Of a DNA stretch of 64,000 nt, positions 36,560-45,699 are shown piece after piece. A program made the translations under genes and the position numbers. This DNA comes from CAWCUZ01 sp963798795 (GTDB lineage: Bacteria > Acidobacteriota > Vicinamibacteria > Vicinamibacterales > SCN-69-37): positions 372,001 through 436,000 of the forward strand of contig CAWCUZ010000002.1 in assembly GCA_963798795.1 (NCBI GenBank), read 5' to 3'. Each line of letters opens with the position of its first letter. Position 1 is the first letter of the stretch. The notes below the pieces were generated by a model that was not told where the DNA came from, did no database searches, and worked only from the letters and a program-made list of their open reading frames with translations.

Positions 36560-39541
36560 ATGCGCACTGTTGCCGTCATCCTCACGGGGCTGGCCGCCGC
36601 CGCGCTGGCGGCCCGGCCGGGGCTGCCGCAAACGCCCCGATCCATCAGTCCGGATCCCGTGGTACTGCAGGAGATGGTGTGGCGCAATATCGGACCATTC
36701 CGCGGGGGCCGGACCAAGGCGGCGGCCGGCATCCCGGATCAGCCCAACGTCTTCTATGTGGGGGTGGTGAACGGCGGGGTCTGGAAGACAGACGACGCCG
36801 GGCGCACGTGGCGGCCCATCTTCGATGGCCAGCCGACCGGATCGATCGGGGCGCTCGCCATCGCACCGTCCGACCCGGACATCGTGTATGTGGGCAGCGG
36901 CGAAGGCCTGCAGCGCCCGGACCTGTCCACCGGTGACGGCATCTACAAATCCACCGACGCCGGGGCCACGTGGACGCATCTCGGCCTGCGCGACGGCCAG
37001 CAGATTCCGCAAATCATCGTCGATCCGCGCGACCCGAACCGGCTGTTCGTGGCCGTCCTTGGGCACCCGTACGGCCCGAACGAGGAGCGCGGCATTTTCC
37101 GGTCGACCGACGGCGGACGCACCTTCGCGAAGGTCCTCTACAAGGACGAGAACACCGGCGGCGTGGACGTGGCGTTCGACCCGGCCTCGGCCGAGACGGT
37201 GTACGCCGTGCTGTGGGAGGCGCGGCAGGGGCCGTGGGAAAACGGCGCGTTCAGCGGACCGAACAGCGGCGTGTCCAAGTCGACCGACGGCGGCGCGACG
37301 TGGCGGCCGATCGATCAGGGGCTGCCGACGTTTGCCGGCAACGGCCTCGGACGCATCGGCATCACGGTGGCGCCGACCAATCCGTCACGGCTCTTCGCCA
37401 CGGTGGACGCGCGCACGCGAGGCGGGCTCTATCGATCCGATGACGCGGGCGAGCACTGGGATCTGGTGAACGACGACCCGCGGGTCACGGCGCGCGAGTC
37501 GGATTTCGCCGAAGTGAAAGTCGACCCCACCAACGCCGACGTCGTCTACACGGCGAGCGTCGTCTCGTGGAAGAGCACCGACGGCGGCCACACGTTCACG
37601 GGCTGGCGCGGCGCGCCGGGCGGAGACGACTACCACCGGCTGTGGATCAACCCGCGCAACCCCGCCATCATCCTGCTCGCCGGCGACCAGGGCGCCATCG
37701 TCACCGTGAACGGCGGACGGACGTGGAGCTCCTGGTACAACCAGCCGACGGCGCAGTTCTATCACGTGAGCACCGACAACGCGTTTCCGTACCGCGTCTG
37801 CGGCGGGCAGCAGGAAAGCGGATCGGCCTGCGTCCAGAGCCGCGGAGACGACGGCCAGATCACGTTCCGGGAGTGGCACCCGGTCGGGGTCGAGGAATAC
37901 GGCTACGTGGCGCCCGATCCGAACGACCCGGACATCGTGTACGGCGGCAAGGTGACGCGCTACGACCGGCGGACCGACCAGGTGCAGGACGTCTCGCCGC
38001 CGCGCGGGCCGGACGACCGGACGGTGCGCACCGCGCCCCTGCTCTTCTCGCCCACCGACAGCCACACGCTGTACTTCGCGTCGAACAGGCTGTGGAAAAC
38101 AACGAGCGGCGGCCGGACGTGGGACCAGGTCAGCCCCGATCTCACGCGCGAGACGTGGACGATGCCGCCAACGGTCGGCGTGTACCGCGACACGCCGGCG
38201 GCGCGCGTCACCCGGCGCGGGGTCATCTACACCGTGGCGCCGTCGTCCGTCGACGGCCGCATCATCTGGGCCGGCAGCGACGACGGGCTGATCCACGTCA
38301 CGCGGGATGCGGGTGGCACGTGGACCGACGTCACGCCGTCGCAACTCTCGCCCTGGGCGAAGGTATCGGTCATGGAGGCGTCGCACTTCGACGTGAACTC
38401 GGCGTACGCCGCGATCAACACCCTGCGGCTCGACGACCTGCGGCCGCACATCCTCCGAACGCGCGACGGCGGCCGCACGTGGGTCGAAATCACCGGCGGC
38501 CTTCCCGATGGCGGCGTGGTCAACGCCATTCGGGAGGATCCGCGCCGCCGCGGGCTGCTGTTCGCGGGCACCGAGCAGGCCGTCTTCACGTCGTTCGACG
38601 ACGGCGAATCGTGGCTGCCGCTGCGGCTGAACATGCCGGCGACGTCGATTCGCGATCTGGTCGTCAAAGACGACGACCTCGTGGCGGGCACGCACGGCCG
38701 CGGGTTCTGGATCCTGGACGACATCTCGCCGCTGCGGCAGATCACGGCCGACATCACGCACGCCCCGGCCTTTCTGTTCCGGCCGCCGACGGCCTGGCGA
38801 TTCCGCTGGAACAAGAACACCGACACGCCGCTGCCGCCCGACGAACCGGCCGCGCCCAATCCGCCCGACGGCGTGGTGATCAGCTACTGGATCGGAGCCG
38901 ACGCGCACGGACCCGTGCAGCTCGACATCCTCGATGCCGCGTCGGGTGACGCGATCCGCCGCTACGCGAGCGACGACCCGCCCGAACCGGAGGTGGTCCG
39001 GCCCAACCTGCCCGACTACTGGATTCGACCGCCTGCGCGGCTGGAGGCGACACCCGGGTTGCACCGGTTCGTCTGGGACGTGCGCTACGCGCCGCCGGCG
39101 GTCGACAGCTTCAGCTATCCGATCGCGGCCATTCCACACGACACGCCCAAAGTGCCGCGCGGCATGTGGGTCATGCCGGGGGCGTACCAGGTGCGGCTCA
39201 CCGTGAACGGCCGATCGTATCGGCAGTCGGTTCTCGTGAAGCTCGACCCGCGCGTCAAGACGGCGCCGGCGGACCTGACGGCGCAGTTCGAGCTCTCGAA
39301 GAAGCTGAACGACGCGATCCGCCGGATCGCAGCCGCACGTCGGGCGGTGGAAGCGCAGCTCGCCACCACGAGCGGCGACGAAGCGGCGCGGCTCCGCGCG
39401 AAAGCCGCGGCGCTTCAGCAGGCGTCTGCGCCGTTGCCGTCGCTGTTCGAAACGGTTCAGGAAGCTGACGCGCGGCCGACGCCGGCGGTGGAAGCGGCGG
39501 CGAATCAGGCCCTTGCGGTGGCGGAGGGAGCCCTGCGGTAG
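36560..39541 (+). CDS. secreted sortilin/VPS10-like BNR-repeat protein, third copy
   Basis: An intact 993-residue protein with a GGAAGGAG box 8 bases before ATG 36560 and a signal peptide cleaved around 'AARPGLPQ'. Blades have 'KTDDAGRTWRPIFDG', 'KSTDAGATWTHLGLRD', 'RSTDGGRTFAKV' and 'RTRDGGRTWVEITGG'. After about residue 740 a beta-sandwich domain and a helical tail follow ('FELSKKLNDAIRRIAAARRA'), not seen in the two other copies. It is divergent from the first copy with 97 bases between starts, so the two may share regulation. Confidence 0.9.
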   Translation: MRTVAVILTGLAAAALAARPGLPQTPRSISPDPVVLQEMVWRNIGPFRGGRTKAAAGIPDQPNVFYVGVVNGGVWKTDDAGRTWRPIFDGQPTGSIGALAIAPSDPDIVYVGSGEGLQRPDLSTGDGIYKSTDAGATWTHLGLRDGQQIPQIIVDPRDPNRLFVAVLGHPYGPNEERGIFRSTDGGRTFAKVLYKDENTGGVDVAFDPASAETVYAVLWEARQGPWENGAFSGPNSGVSKSTDGGATWRPIDQGLPTFAGNGLGRIGITVAPTNPSRLFATVDARTRGGLYRSDDAGEHWDLVNDDPRVTARESDFAEVKVDPTNADVVYTASVVSWKSTDGGHTFTGWRGAPGGDDYHRLWINPRNPAIILLAGDQGAIVTVNGGRTWSSWYNQPTAQFYHVSTDNAFPYRVCGGQQESGSACVQSRGDDGQITFREWHPVGVEEYGYVAPDPNDPDIVYGGKVTRYDRRTDQVQDVSPPRGPDDRTVRTAPLLFSPTDSHTLYFASNRLWKTTSGGRTWDQVSPDLTRETWTMPPTVGVYRDTPAARVTRRGVIYTVAPSSVDGRIIWAGSDDGLIHVTRDAGGTWTDVTPSQLSPWAKVSVMEASHFDVNSAYAAINTLRLDDLRPHILRTRDGGRTWVEITGGLPDGGVVNAIREDPRRRGLLFAGTEQAVFTSFDDGESWLPLRLNMPATSIRDLVVKDDDLVAGTHGRGFWILDDISPLRQITADITHAPAFLFRPPTAWRFRWNKNTDTPLPPDEPAAPNPPDGVVISYWIGADAHGPVQLDILDAASGDAIRRYASDDPPEPEVVRPNLPDYWIRPPARLEATPGLHRFVWDVRYAPPAVDSFSYPIAAIPHDTPKVPRGMWVMPGAYQVRLTVNGRSYRQSVLVKLDPRVKTAPADLTAQFELSKKLNDAIRRIAAARRAVEAQLATTSGDEAARLRAKAAALQQASAPLPSLFETVQEADARPTPAVEAAANQALAVAEGALR

Positions 39542-39805
39542 GTATTTGTGATTTGTGACCGGCCGGGCGGCTGGAAGAAGATGCAGCGTCCGGCGCTCAG
39601 CCGGCGTGGCAGAATCTGCGACGAATCCCGGCCGCGTCGGCGGAGTTCGTCGCCAACGCGTCGGCTAGCCGATGGCGCCCGGCGTGCTCCTTTCGTGCGC
39701 CATGACTCCCGACATGATGCGTGTTCGGACCCGGGATTTCGCGTATCCGCGAACGCCTCGATCGCGCTCGCGAATCACGAACCGGCAATCACAAATCGCA
39801 AATGA
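39542..39805. other. intergenic region without genes, flanked by ATTTGTGATTTGTGA-type inverted words
   Basis: Between the convergent sortilin-like and aldehyde dehydrogenase genes. The left end holds 'atttgtgatttgtgac' (39543-39558) and the right end 'caatcacaaatcgcaaat' (39786-39803), which are roughly complementary, so the ends of the region form a long-range inverted repeat. The 220 bases between have no frame with coding character. A decayed mobile element would give such a picture, but there is no other sign of one. Confidence 0.45.
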
Positions 39806-41341
39806 CTACCCGTCTCCAAACGTGATCCCCTGCGCCAGCGGCAGGTCGTCCGACCAGTTCACCGTGTTCGTCTGCCGGCGCATGTAGGCCTTCCACGCGT
39901 CGGAACCCGACTCACGCCCCCCGCCGGTTTCCTTTTCGCCGCCGAACGCGCCGCCGATCTCGGCGCCAGACGTGCCGATGTTCACGTTGGCAATCCCGCA
40001 GTCGGAGCCGTGCGCCGACAGGAACTCCTCGGCGCGGCGCAGGCTCTCGGTGAACACCGCGCTCGACAGCCCCTGCGGCACGTCGTTGTGCAGCGCGAGC
40101 GCTTCGTCGAACCGCTCGTACTCGAGGACGTAGAGAATCGGCGCGAACGTCTCGCGTTTGACGATGTCGGTCTGGGCCGGCATGCGGACGATCGCGGGCT
40201 CGACGAACTGGGGGCCGAGGTCGGGCCGGCGGCGGCCGCCCTGGACGACCTCGCCGCCCTGTGCCCGCGCGGCGTCGAGCGCCTCCATCATCTGATCGAC
40301 CGCCTCGCCGGTGACGAGGGGGCCGACGAGCGTGCCGGCGTCGAGCGGATCGCCCAGGGGCAGTTGGCGATAGGCGGCGGCGAGCCGATCGACCAGGTCG
40401 GCGGCGATGCCCCGGTGCGCGATGATGCGCCGCGTGCTCGTGCACCGCTGTCCAGCCGTGCCGACCGCGCCGAACAGGATCGCGCGCGTCGCCAGGTCGA
40501 GGCGCGCGTCTTCATCCACGAGGATGGCATTGTTGCCGCCCAGCTCGAGGATGGTCCGTCCGAATCGACCGGCGACCGCCTGTGCGACGCGCCGGCCGAC
40601 CGTCGTCGAGCCGGTGAACGAAATCAGCGGCAGCCGCGCGTCCGCGAGCATCCGCTCGCCGACCGTCGACCCGCTGCCGGCGACGGTGCAGAAGATGCCG
40701 CTGACGCCGTGGTCCGCCATGACGCGGTTGGCGATGTGCTGAACGGCGATGGCACACAGCGGCACCGGCCCGGCCGGCTTCCAGATGACCGGGTCGCCGC
40801 AGACGGCGGCGAGGGCGGCGTTCCACGACCAGACGGCGACGGGAAAGTTGAACGCGGTAATCACGCCGATCGGCCCGAGCGGATGCCACTGCTCCATCAT
40901 TCGGTGGCCGGGACGCTCCGACGCCAGCGTGAGGCCGTAGAGCTGGCGCGACAAGCCGACGGCGAAGTCGCAGATGTCGATCATCTCCTGGACCTCACCG
41001 TGCCCCTCGGCGCGGATCTTGCCCATCTCGAGTGTCACGAGATCGCCGAGCGGCTCTTTCAGATCGCGCAGGGCCTGGCCGAGATCGCGGACGAGCTCGC
41101 CGCGCCTGGGCGCCGGCCGCTCGCGCCAGGCGTGAAACGCGTCGGCCGCGCGACCGACCACGCGGTCGTACGCAGCGTCGGAAGCCAGACGCACCGAGGC
41201 GATCGGCGTGCCCGTCGTCGGATTGGTCGAGACGAGCGTCCGGCCGCCGGACTCGTCGACCCAACCGTCCGGGCCGGCGCACGCCCCCGGGTTCACCTCG
41301 CGAATCTGCAACTCGTCGAGCAGCGCGGTCACGTCAGCCAT
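39806..41341 (-). CDS. ALDH7-family aldehyde dehydrogenase (piperideine-6-carboxylate dehydrogenase-like)
   Basis: A 511-residue NAD(P)-dependent dehydrogenase. The catalytic cysteine is in 'GQRCTSTRRIIAHRG', the general base in 'ILELGGNNAILVDEDA', and 'ITAFNFPVAVWSWNAALA' is the cofactor-binding segment. The C-terminus 'MRRQTNTVNWSDDLPLAQGI' closely follows the ALDH7A1 pattern, whose members oxidise alpha-aminoadipic semialdehyde in lysine breakdown (amaB/pcd in bacteria). No other lysine-degradation gene is next to it, so the substrate is inferred from family only. Confidence 0.93.
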   Translation of the reverse strand: MADVTALLDELQIREVNPGACAGPDGWVDESGGRTLVSTNPTTGTPIASVRLASDAAYDRVVGRAADAFHAWRERPAPRRGELVRDLGQALRDLKEPLGDLVTLEMGKIRAEGHGEVQEMIDICDFAVGLSRQLYGLTLASERPGHRMMEQWHPLGPIGVITAFNFPVAVWSWNAALAAVCGDPVIWKPAGPVPLCAIAVQHIANRVMADHGVSGIFCTVAGSGSTVGERMLADARLPLISFTGSTTVGRRVAQAVAGRFGRTILELGGNNAILVDEDARLDLATRAILFGAVGTAGQRCTSTRRIIAHRGIAADLVDRLAAAYRQLPLGDPLDAGTLVGPLVTGEAVDQMMEALDAARAQGGEVVQGGRRRPDLGPQFVEPAIVRMPAQTDIVKRETFAPILYVLEYERFDEALALHNDVPQGLSSAVFTESLRRAEEFLSAHGSDCGIANVNIGTSGAEIGGAFGGEKETGGGRESGSDAWKAYMRRQTNTVNWSDDLPLAQGITFGDG

Positions 41342-41407
41342 AGATCGTGATCATAGCGTGCCCTCCGCACCTCGCACGGCGCACCCCGCCTCACGCGTGG
41401 CGATGTT

Positions 41408-42160
41408 ATGCTGCCGTCGTTGAACGCCTCGGTTGCTCTTGCCGTCGTGTTGATGCTGCGCGCGGCGGCGATTCACACTGCGCCGCCGCCACACGATCCG
41501 GATCGGCCGATCACACATCTTTTTCAGAACCTCGCCGGGGACCTCAGTCGTCTGCCGTCGCTCGATACCGCGATCGTCGCGGGCGCCGGCGGCCTGGCGG
41601 CCGCCATCGCCCACAACAACGCCGACCAGCGGCTCGACAACTGGGTGCTCAACCGCGGCGATGCGTCGTACACGGCCTTCCTTCAGAGCATCGGCAACGG
41701 CTGGACGCAGGGCGGCGGCGCCCTCGGCACGTGGATCGTCGGCGCGGTGTGGGACCGGCCGTTCGTCGAGCACCTCGGCAGCGACCTGATTCGGGCACAG
41801 GTGCTCAATGCCGTGCTGACGCAGGTGATCAAAGTGGCCGCCGACCGGCCGCGGCCCAGCGGCGGCCGGCACGCGTTTCCGTCCGGTCACACGTCGGCGT
41901 CATTTGCATCCGCGGCCGTGCTCGACGCGCACTTTGGCTGGCGCGTCAGCGTGCCGGCCTACAGCGTCGCGGCGCTCGTGGGCTGGTCGCGGATCCGCGA
42001 CCGGGAGCACTGGCTGAGCGACGTGCTGTTCGGCGGCGCTGTCGGCCTGATCGCCGGACGCACGGTCACCGCCGGCCACGATCGGCGCTGGATCGTGGTG
42101 CCGGCCGGCACGCCGGGCGGCGGCGCCGTCTTCGTCGTGCTTCTCCCTTCCCGCTTCTGA
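41408..42160 (+). CDS. PAP2-superfamily phosphatase, membrane-associated
   Basis: A 250-residue protein. The three phosphatase motifs are 'KVAADRPRP', 'FPSGHTSASF' and 'SRIRDREHWLSDVLFG', matching KX6RP, PSGH and SRX5HX3D. An N-terminal signal or anchor ('LNASVALAVVLMLRAAAIHT') precedes a helical region. Likely targets are phospholipid-type or undecaprenyl pyrophosphates in the envelope. It ends against the CTTCTGC repeat. Confidence 0.9.
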   Translation: MLPSLNASVALAVVLMLRAAAIHTAPPPHDPDRPITHLFQNLAGDLSRLPSLDTAIVAGAGGLAAAIAHNNADQRLDNWVLNRGDASYTAFLQSIGNGWTQGGGALGTWIVGAVWDRPFVEHLGSDLIRAQVLNAVLTQVIKVAADRPRPSGGRHAFPSGHTSASFASAAVLDAHFGWRVSVPAYSVAALVGWSRIRDREHWLSDVLFGGAVGLIAGRTVTAGHDRRWIVVPAGTPGGGAVFVVLLPSRF

Positions 42161-42204
42161 CTTCTGCCTTCTGACCTTCTGCCTTCTGCCTTCTGCCTTC
42201 TGCC
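42160..42204. repeat. CTTCTGC heptamer tandem repeat, left tract
   Basis: Just after the PAP2 stop, units close to cttctgc occur six times ('cttctgacttctgccttctg' and onward) up to the dut stop. An almost identical tract lies on the far side of dut. Such pyrimidine heptamers are typical of slippage-prone DNA. Confidence 0.8.
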
Positions 42205-42633
42205 TTACTTCCCTGTCGCGCCGAATCCTCCGCGAGTCGGCGCGTCGGCGACTCCCTCTTCGATGACGGCCCGCACAAAGGGCAGGATGACGCCCTGCGC
42301 CAGCCGGTCGCCGCGCCGCACGGTCACCGGCGCGGACGTGAAGTTGAAGACCTCGATCCTGATCTCGTCCCCGGGTCCGCGATAGTCGGAATCGACGATG
42401 CCGACGCCGTTGGCGACCATGAGCCCGCGCTTGAGCGGCGTGCTGCTGCGCGCGAACACGCCCAGGAAGTGGCCCTCCGGCACGGCCATCACCAGGCCGG
42501 TGGGCACGAGGACGACCGCGCCGGGCGCCACGACCACGTCCTGGCTGGCGGCGAGATCGAACCCCGCCGCACCGGCCGTCAGATACGACGGAAGCGGTAC
42601 GGCCGGGTCGCGACGATAAACGCGCACTGTCAT
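42205..42633 (-). CDS. dut: deoxyuridine 5'-triphosphate nucleotidohydrolase (dUTPase)
   Basis: A 142-residue trimeric dUTPase, splitting dUTP to dUMP and pyrophosphate to keep uracil out of DNA. Motifs in order are 'AGAAGFDLAAS' (1), 'GVFARSSTPLKRG' (2), 'GVGIVDSDYRGPGDE' (3, with catalytic Asp), 'RRGDRLAQGV' (4) and 'RGGFGATG' (5). The protein is complete. It is bracketed on both sides by CTTCTGC repeats. Confidence 0.95.
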   Translation of the reverse strand: MTVRVYRRDPAVPLPSYLTAGAAGFDLAASQDVVVAPGAVVLVPTGLVMAVPEGHFLGVFARSSTPLKRGLMVANGVGIVDSDYRGPGDEIRIEVFNFTSAPVTVRRGDRLAQGVILPFVRAVIEEGVADAPTRGGFGATGK

Positions 42634-42639
42634 TGCTGC

Positions 42640-42673
42640 ACTTCTGCCTTCTGCCTTCTGCCTTCTGCCTTCC
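42640..42673. repeat. CTTCTGC heptamer tandem repeat, right tract
   Basis: Four tandem copies of cttctgc and a decayed fifth lie between the dut start and the stop of the S9 peptidase. They match the tract on the other side of dut, in the same orientation, so dut is framed by direct repeats. Confidence 0.8.
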
Positions 42674-42674
42674 G

Positions 42675-45644
42675 TCACCGTCCTCCACCGCCGGGCGCCG
42701 GCGACACGACGGCCTTCTTGAAGAGCGGGCTCACGTCGCGGGTACCCTTCTCGAGGAACGGGACGCCGTGCTCCATCCAGTCCGGCTTGGCCTTGCCGAG
42801 CAGGAAGTGGTCGAAGAACTCGTCCATGTGGACGGTCCAGTACTTCTGGTTGTCGCGATTGCGCAGGCCGTGCGGCTCGCCGTTGAAGGTGAACATGTAC
42901 GCTTCCTTCCCAAGCCGGCGCATCGCGGTGATGAACTCGATCCCCTGATACCAGGGCACCGCGTCGTCCGCGTCGTTGTGGATGGTCAGGTACGGCGTGT
43001 GGATGCGCTCCACCCAGAAGATCGGCGAATTCTCGATGAACTGCAGCGGCGCATCCCAGGGCGGCGCGCCGATGCGGCTCTGGGTCTTCTCGTACTGGAA
43101 CTCGCGCACCATGCCGGTGCCCCAGCGGATGCCGCCGTAGGCGCTGATCATGTTCGACACCGAGGCGCCTGCCTCGACCGCGGCGAACAGGTCGGTCTGC
43201 GTGATCATGTAGGTGATCTCGTACCCGCCCCACGAGTGGCCCTGGATGCCGATCCGCTTCGGATCGATGGAGCCCTGCGCCACGACCGTGTTGATCGCTG
43301 GAATCACGCACTTCATCGCGCTGGGGCCCGGATAACCCGTCTCATAGACGATGTCCGGTTCGAGAACGATGTAGCCGTTGCTGACGTAGCGCGTGAGGTT
43401 GATGCTCGTCCCGACGTTCGGCGAGCGGTAGCCGTGCAGGCCGTCGGACAGGTCCTCGTAGATATAAACCATCAGCGGGTACTTCTTCGACGGATCGAAG
43501 TTCTCGGGCTTGATGAGCAGCGCGTGCAGCGTCTTGCCGTCGCCGTTGACGTACGGGATCCGCTCCGCCTTGCCCCAGATGAACTCCGCCTGCTGCGGAT
43601 TGGCGTTCGACACCTTCCGCGGCGACGCGAACTGCGTGGTGCTGATCCACAGGTCCGGGAACTCGTCGAAGCGCTGCTCGGTGAAGACGACCACGTCGGC
43701 GTGCTTCGCCTTTGCCGGCGCGCCCACCTGCTTGTCGAGCATCATGATCTTCTCGGGCGCCGCCGTGCCGGCAAGCGACGTGCGGTAGAAACCCGACGCC
43801 CGGGTGTCGCCATTCGTGGTCGCCAGCAGAATCGGCGCATTCGAGGGGATCGTGTGGGCGTCCGGATCGAGCGATCGATACCGGAACACGAGGTGCTGCT
43901 TGCGCCCCTCGCCGGCCGTCACCATGTGCGCGCCCGTGCCGTCCGGCCGGACCTCCCAGATGTCGAACTGGTCGTACAGCAGCACCGACTTGTCGCCGTC
44001 GGTCCAGCCGGCCACCCCGTAGGCCGGCGCCGAATCGGGCGTGTCGTGCTCCTCCTGGTAGAAGTTGACCGGGAGATTGCGCGTCAGATCCGCGCGCGCG
44101 CCGGTCGCGATGCGGTGCGTGAACCAGTGCCCCGTGCCTTCATCGAAGTACAGCAGGTAGTTGGCGCCGGGCGACAACTGCATGCTGCCGTTGAAATGCT
44201 CGAGGAGCTTGCGCCGCCGGCCGTCGCGCAGCTCGACGACGTAGACGTCGTTGTAGGTTGTGTCCCACGAGACCTCCTGCTCGTACGGCAGGCCGGACGT
44301 CCCAAGCGCGCGCACGGGGCTGTCGCCCTGGTTGACGTTGGGCAGGTCCGGCGATGCGAGCTGCACGAAGCGCCTGTCCGGCAGGTGCACGACGGCGCGG
44401 TAGGTGCGGTTGCGCTCCTGGTTCGCGCGGACCTGCTGCATCGGCTGGATGAGGGGGTCCTTGTAGCTCCAGAGGTCGACGCGCGTCGGCGCCTTGGCGT
44501 CGGGGTCCGGCGGCGGGGGCGGCGGGGGCGCCGTCCCCAGGAAGAGACGGGCGCCGTCATCCGAAAACCGCGGCGCGTAGTTGTCGCTCACGACCATACC
44601 CGGCGGCAGGCCCGCGGTGCTGCCGGACACGAGCTCGGCCGCCGCGGTCTGGCCCGACTTCCAGTAGTAGAGGCGATACGGCGAGACCTTCTGGTCGTAC
44701 TCCGCTTCGTCGCTCAGCAACGCGAGCTGTCGCCCGGCATCATCGAACGTCGGGGTCTTGTAATTGCCTTTGCCGGTGAGCAGCGTCACCACGCTGCCGT
44801 CGTTCATGCGGCGCAGGTAGGCGCCGTCCTTCGCCGCATCGGTCGAGGAGACGGTGTAGGCGAGCAGCGACCCGTCTTTGTTCCAGTTGTAGTCGGTCAC
44901 CTCGGGAATCGTGATCTGGTCGCCGGTCACCAGGTTGCGGACGATGAGATCGGTGCCGGGGTCCTTGCGCTTTTCCTGCGTTGCGCCGGCGGCCTCGCCC
45001 GACGCGCCCGCCTGAGCGCCACGCGCGGCCGGCGCCGCCTGGCCGCCGCCGCCCGCGCGTCCGCCGCCACGCCCGCCGCGTCCGCCGCGTCCGCCGCCCG
45101 CGCGTCCCTTGTGCATCGCGACCCAGGCCGACGACTCGTCCGGCATCCGGAAGTTGCCAATCTGCTCGACGGTCGTCACCTCACCGCCCGGCAGCGCCAT
45201 GATGCCGACGGCATTGCGCGTCGTGCCGTTGCCGCCGCCCTGCGGGCCCCCGCGGCCCCGGCCGGCCGGCGGTTCGGGCGCGGCCGCGCCGCCCGCCTGG
45301 TTCTCCCGTTCGTCTTCTTCCTTCGTCGGCACGATGGTGAAGACGACAAAGCGACCGTCGGGCGTGAACCGCGGCCCCGTGCCGCGTGGATGGCGGAGCT
45401 CCTGGCCGCTGGCCAGATTCCGCACGACCAGCTCGCCGTCGTCTCCCGGCGCGGTCAACGCGTAGGCCAGCCATTTGCCGTCCTGCGACAGGGTGGTCCC
45501 CTGGATCGAGCGCCAGGAATCGTAGACGTCATAGGTCAACGGGCGCTTCTGGGGCGCTTGCGCGAAGAGCGACCACTGGAGCGCGAAAACGGCGGCGCCC
45601 GCAATCAGCAGCGCGCGGGGCGAGAGCCGGGACAGGCGATGCAT
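42675..45644 (-). CDS. secreted prolyl oligopeptidase-family (S9) peptidase
   Basis: A 989-residue protein with an AAGGAGG box and a signal peptide ('LLIAGAAVFALQWSLFAQ'). A long propeller with two Gly/Arg/Ala-rich linkers (near 125-150 and 190-235) is followed by an alpha/beta-hydrolase domain in the last 300 residues. The triad is Ser in 'GIQGHSWGGYE', Asp in 'HNDADDAVPW' and His in 'NGEPHGLRN'. It should cut short peptides, often from the N-terminus like dipeptidyl peptidases. The frame is intact. It is divergent from the P1 peptidase gene. Confidence 0.92.
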   Translation of the reverse strand: MHRLSRLSPRALLIAGAAVFALQWSLFAQAPQKRPLTYDVYDSWRSIQGTTLSQDGKWLAYALTAPGDDGELVVRNLASGQELRHPRGTGPRFTPDGRFVVFTIVPTKEEDERENQAGGAAAPEPPAGRGRGGPQGGGNGTTRNAVGIMALPGGEVTTVEQIGNFRMPDESSAWVAMHKGRAGGGRGGRGGRGGGRAGGGGQAAPAARGAQAGASGEAAGATQEKRKDPGTDLIVRNLVTGDQITIPEVTDYNWNKDGSLLAYTVSSTDAAKDGAYLRRMNDGSVVTLLTGKGNYKTPTFDDAGRQLALLSDEAEYDQKVSPYRLYYWKSGQTAAAELVSGSTAGLPPGMVVSDNYAPRFSDDGARLFLGTAPPPPPPPDPDAKAPTRVDLWSYKDPLIQPMQQVRANQERNRTYRAVVHLPDRRFVQLASPDLPNVNQGDSPVRALGTSGLPYEQEVSWDTTYNDVYVVELRDGRRRKLLEHFNGSMQLSPGANYLLYFDEGTGHWFTHRIATGARADLTRNLPVNFYQEEHDTPDSAPAYGVAGWTDGDKSVLLYDQFDIWEVRPDGTGAHMVTAGEGRKQHLVFRYRSLDPDAHTIPSNAPILLATTNGDTRASGFYRTSLAGTAAPEKIMMLDKQVGAPAKAKHADVVVFTEQRFDEFPDLWISTTQFASPRKVSNANPQQAEFIWGKAERIPYVNGDGKTLHALLIKPENFDPSKKYPLMVYIYEDLSDGLHGYRSPNVGTSINLTRYVSNGYIVLEPDIVYETGYPGPSAMKCVIPAINTVVAQGSIDPKRIGIQGHSWGGYEITYMITQTDLFAAVEAGASVSNMISAYGGIRWGTGMVREFQYEKTQSRIGAPPWDAPLQFIENSPIFWVERIHTPYLTIHNDADDAVPWYQGIEFITAMRRLGKEAYMFTFNGEPHGLRNRDNQKYWTVHMDEFFDHFLLGKAKPDWMEHGVPFLEKGTRDVSPLFKKAVVSPAPGGGGR

Positions 45645-45699
45645 GGATCCTCCTTCGTCGAGAGCGCCTATTATCACTCTGGTGGGGCGACAATGCTCC

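Noticed and set aside
42160..42673. The CTTCTGC tracts as a CRISPR array
   Set aside because: Units are 7 bases and contiguous, without spacers.
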